Assembly (NCBI GenBank): GCA_015183035.1
Contig: JACZZP010000016.1
Coordinates: 806,001-870,000, forward strand
Direction: 5' to 3'
DNA length: 64,000 bases
Source: Meloidogyne chitwoodi
Taxonomy: Eukaryota; Nematoda; Chromadorea; Rhabditida; Meloidogynidae
Shown here: positions 63,915-64,000 of the stretch, piece after piece
How positions within the stretch are numbered: position 1 is the stretch's first letter
Layout: every line of letters starts with the position of its first letter
Made by a program: the position numbers and the translations under genes
Notes under the pieces: generated by a model
What the model was told of the DNA's origin: nothing
Seen by the model: only the letters and a program-made list of their open reading frames with translations
Database searches by the model: none

Positions 63915-64000
63915 ATTAATTTCTGAATTTATTATTTTTTTACCTATCAAGGGAATAAGGAATTTAGAATTTAAAGTTTTAAATATCAGTTAGGAAGAGA

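Overview
The window looks like nuclear DNA of a plant-parasitic nematode, most probably a root-knot nematode (Meloidogyne). The evidence is extreme A+T richness, genes split by mostly 40-400 bp GT..AG introns with short T-rich acceptors (TTTTTAG, TTTTAAG), nematode-restricted families (DUF273, patched-related, CHK-kinase-like, serpentine receptor), several small secreted orphan proteins, and dense non-autonomous DNA transposons. No rRNA, CRISPR or prokaryotic features are present. Exons were joined by hand. With one exception, noted under the ABC transporter, every junction keeps the reading frame, so I give full exon models.

Layout. 0.2-8.7 kb (-): a 14-exon gene for a 945-residue secreted orphan protein whose introns hold at least four TIR transposons. 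9.5-9.95 kb (-): an 88-residue secreted peptide with 12 cysteines. 11.9-13.4 kb (+): a secreted helical protein gene cut off by an LTR. 13.3-18.3 kb (-): the 3' part of a BEL/Pao-like endogenous LTR retroelement with a phlebovirus-G2-like envelope ORF, an accessory region, a polypurine tract and a 474-bp LTR; gag-pol and the other LTR are missing. 18.4-23.7 kb (+): patched-related (PTR) protein, convergent with a DUF273 glycosyltransferase-like gene at 23.75-26.1 kb (-). 28.6-31.0 kb (+): CHK-kinase-like protein, convergent with a divergent G-protein alpha subunit at 31.4-38.1 kb (-) that carries a 5-kb satellite-filled intron. 39.3-40.8 kb (+): a seven-TM receptor head-to-head with the G-alpha gene. 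41.1-44.3 kb (+): a secreted protein with a duplicated Cys domain. 46.6-52.35 kb (+): an ABCC/MRP transporter. 52.4-58.3 kb: gene-poor repeats, including 125 exact copies of a 15-bp unit. 58.3-63.9 kb (+): a secreted poly(A)-polymerase-like protein without a recognisable catalytic domain.

How the genes relate. These are separate transcription units, not operons. The only pairing with an obvious functional logic is the G-alpha gene beside the receptor gene, divergent with about 1.2 kb between starts. The secreted orphan genes are of the kind seen among nematode effectors, but nothing here proves secretion into a host. The most unusual items are the PAP-like secreted protein, the retroelement that truncated a neighbouring gene, the 15-bp array, and the palindromic satellite inside the G-alpha intron.
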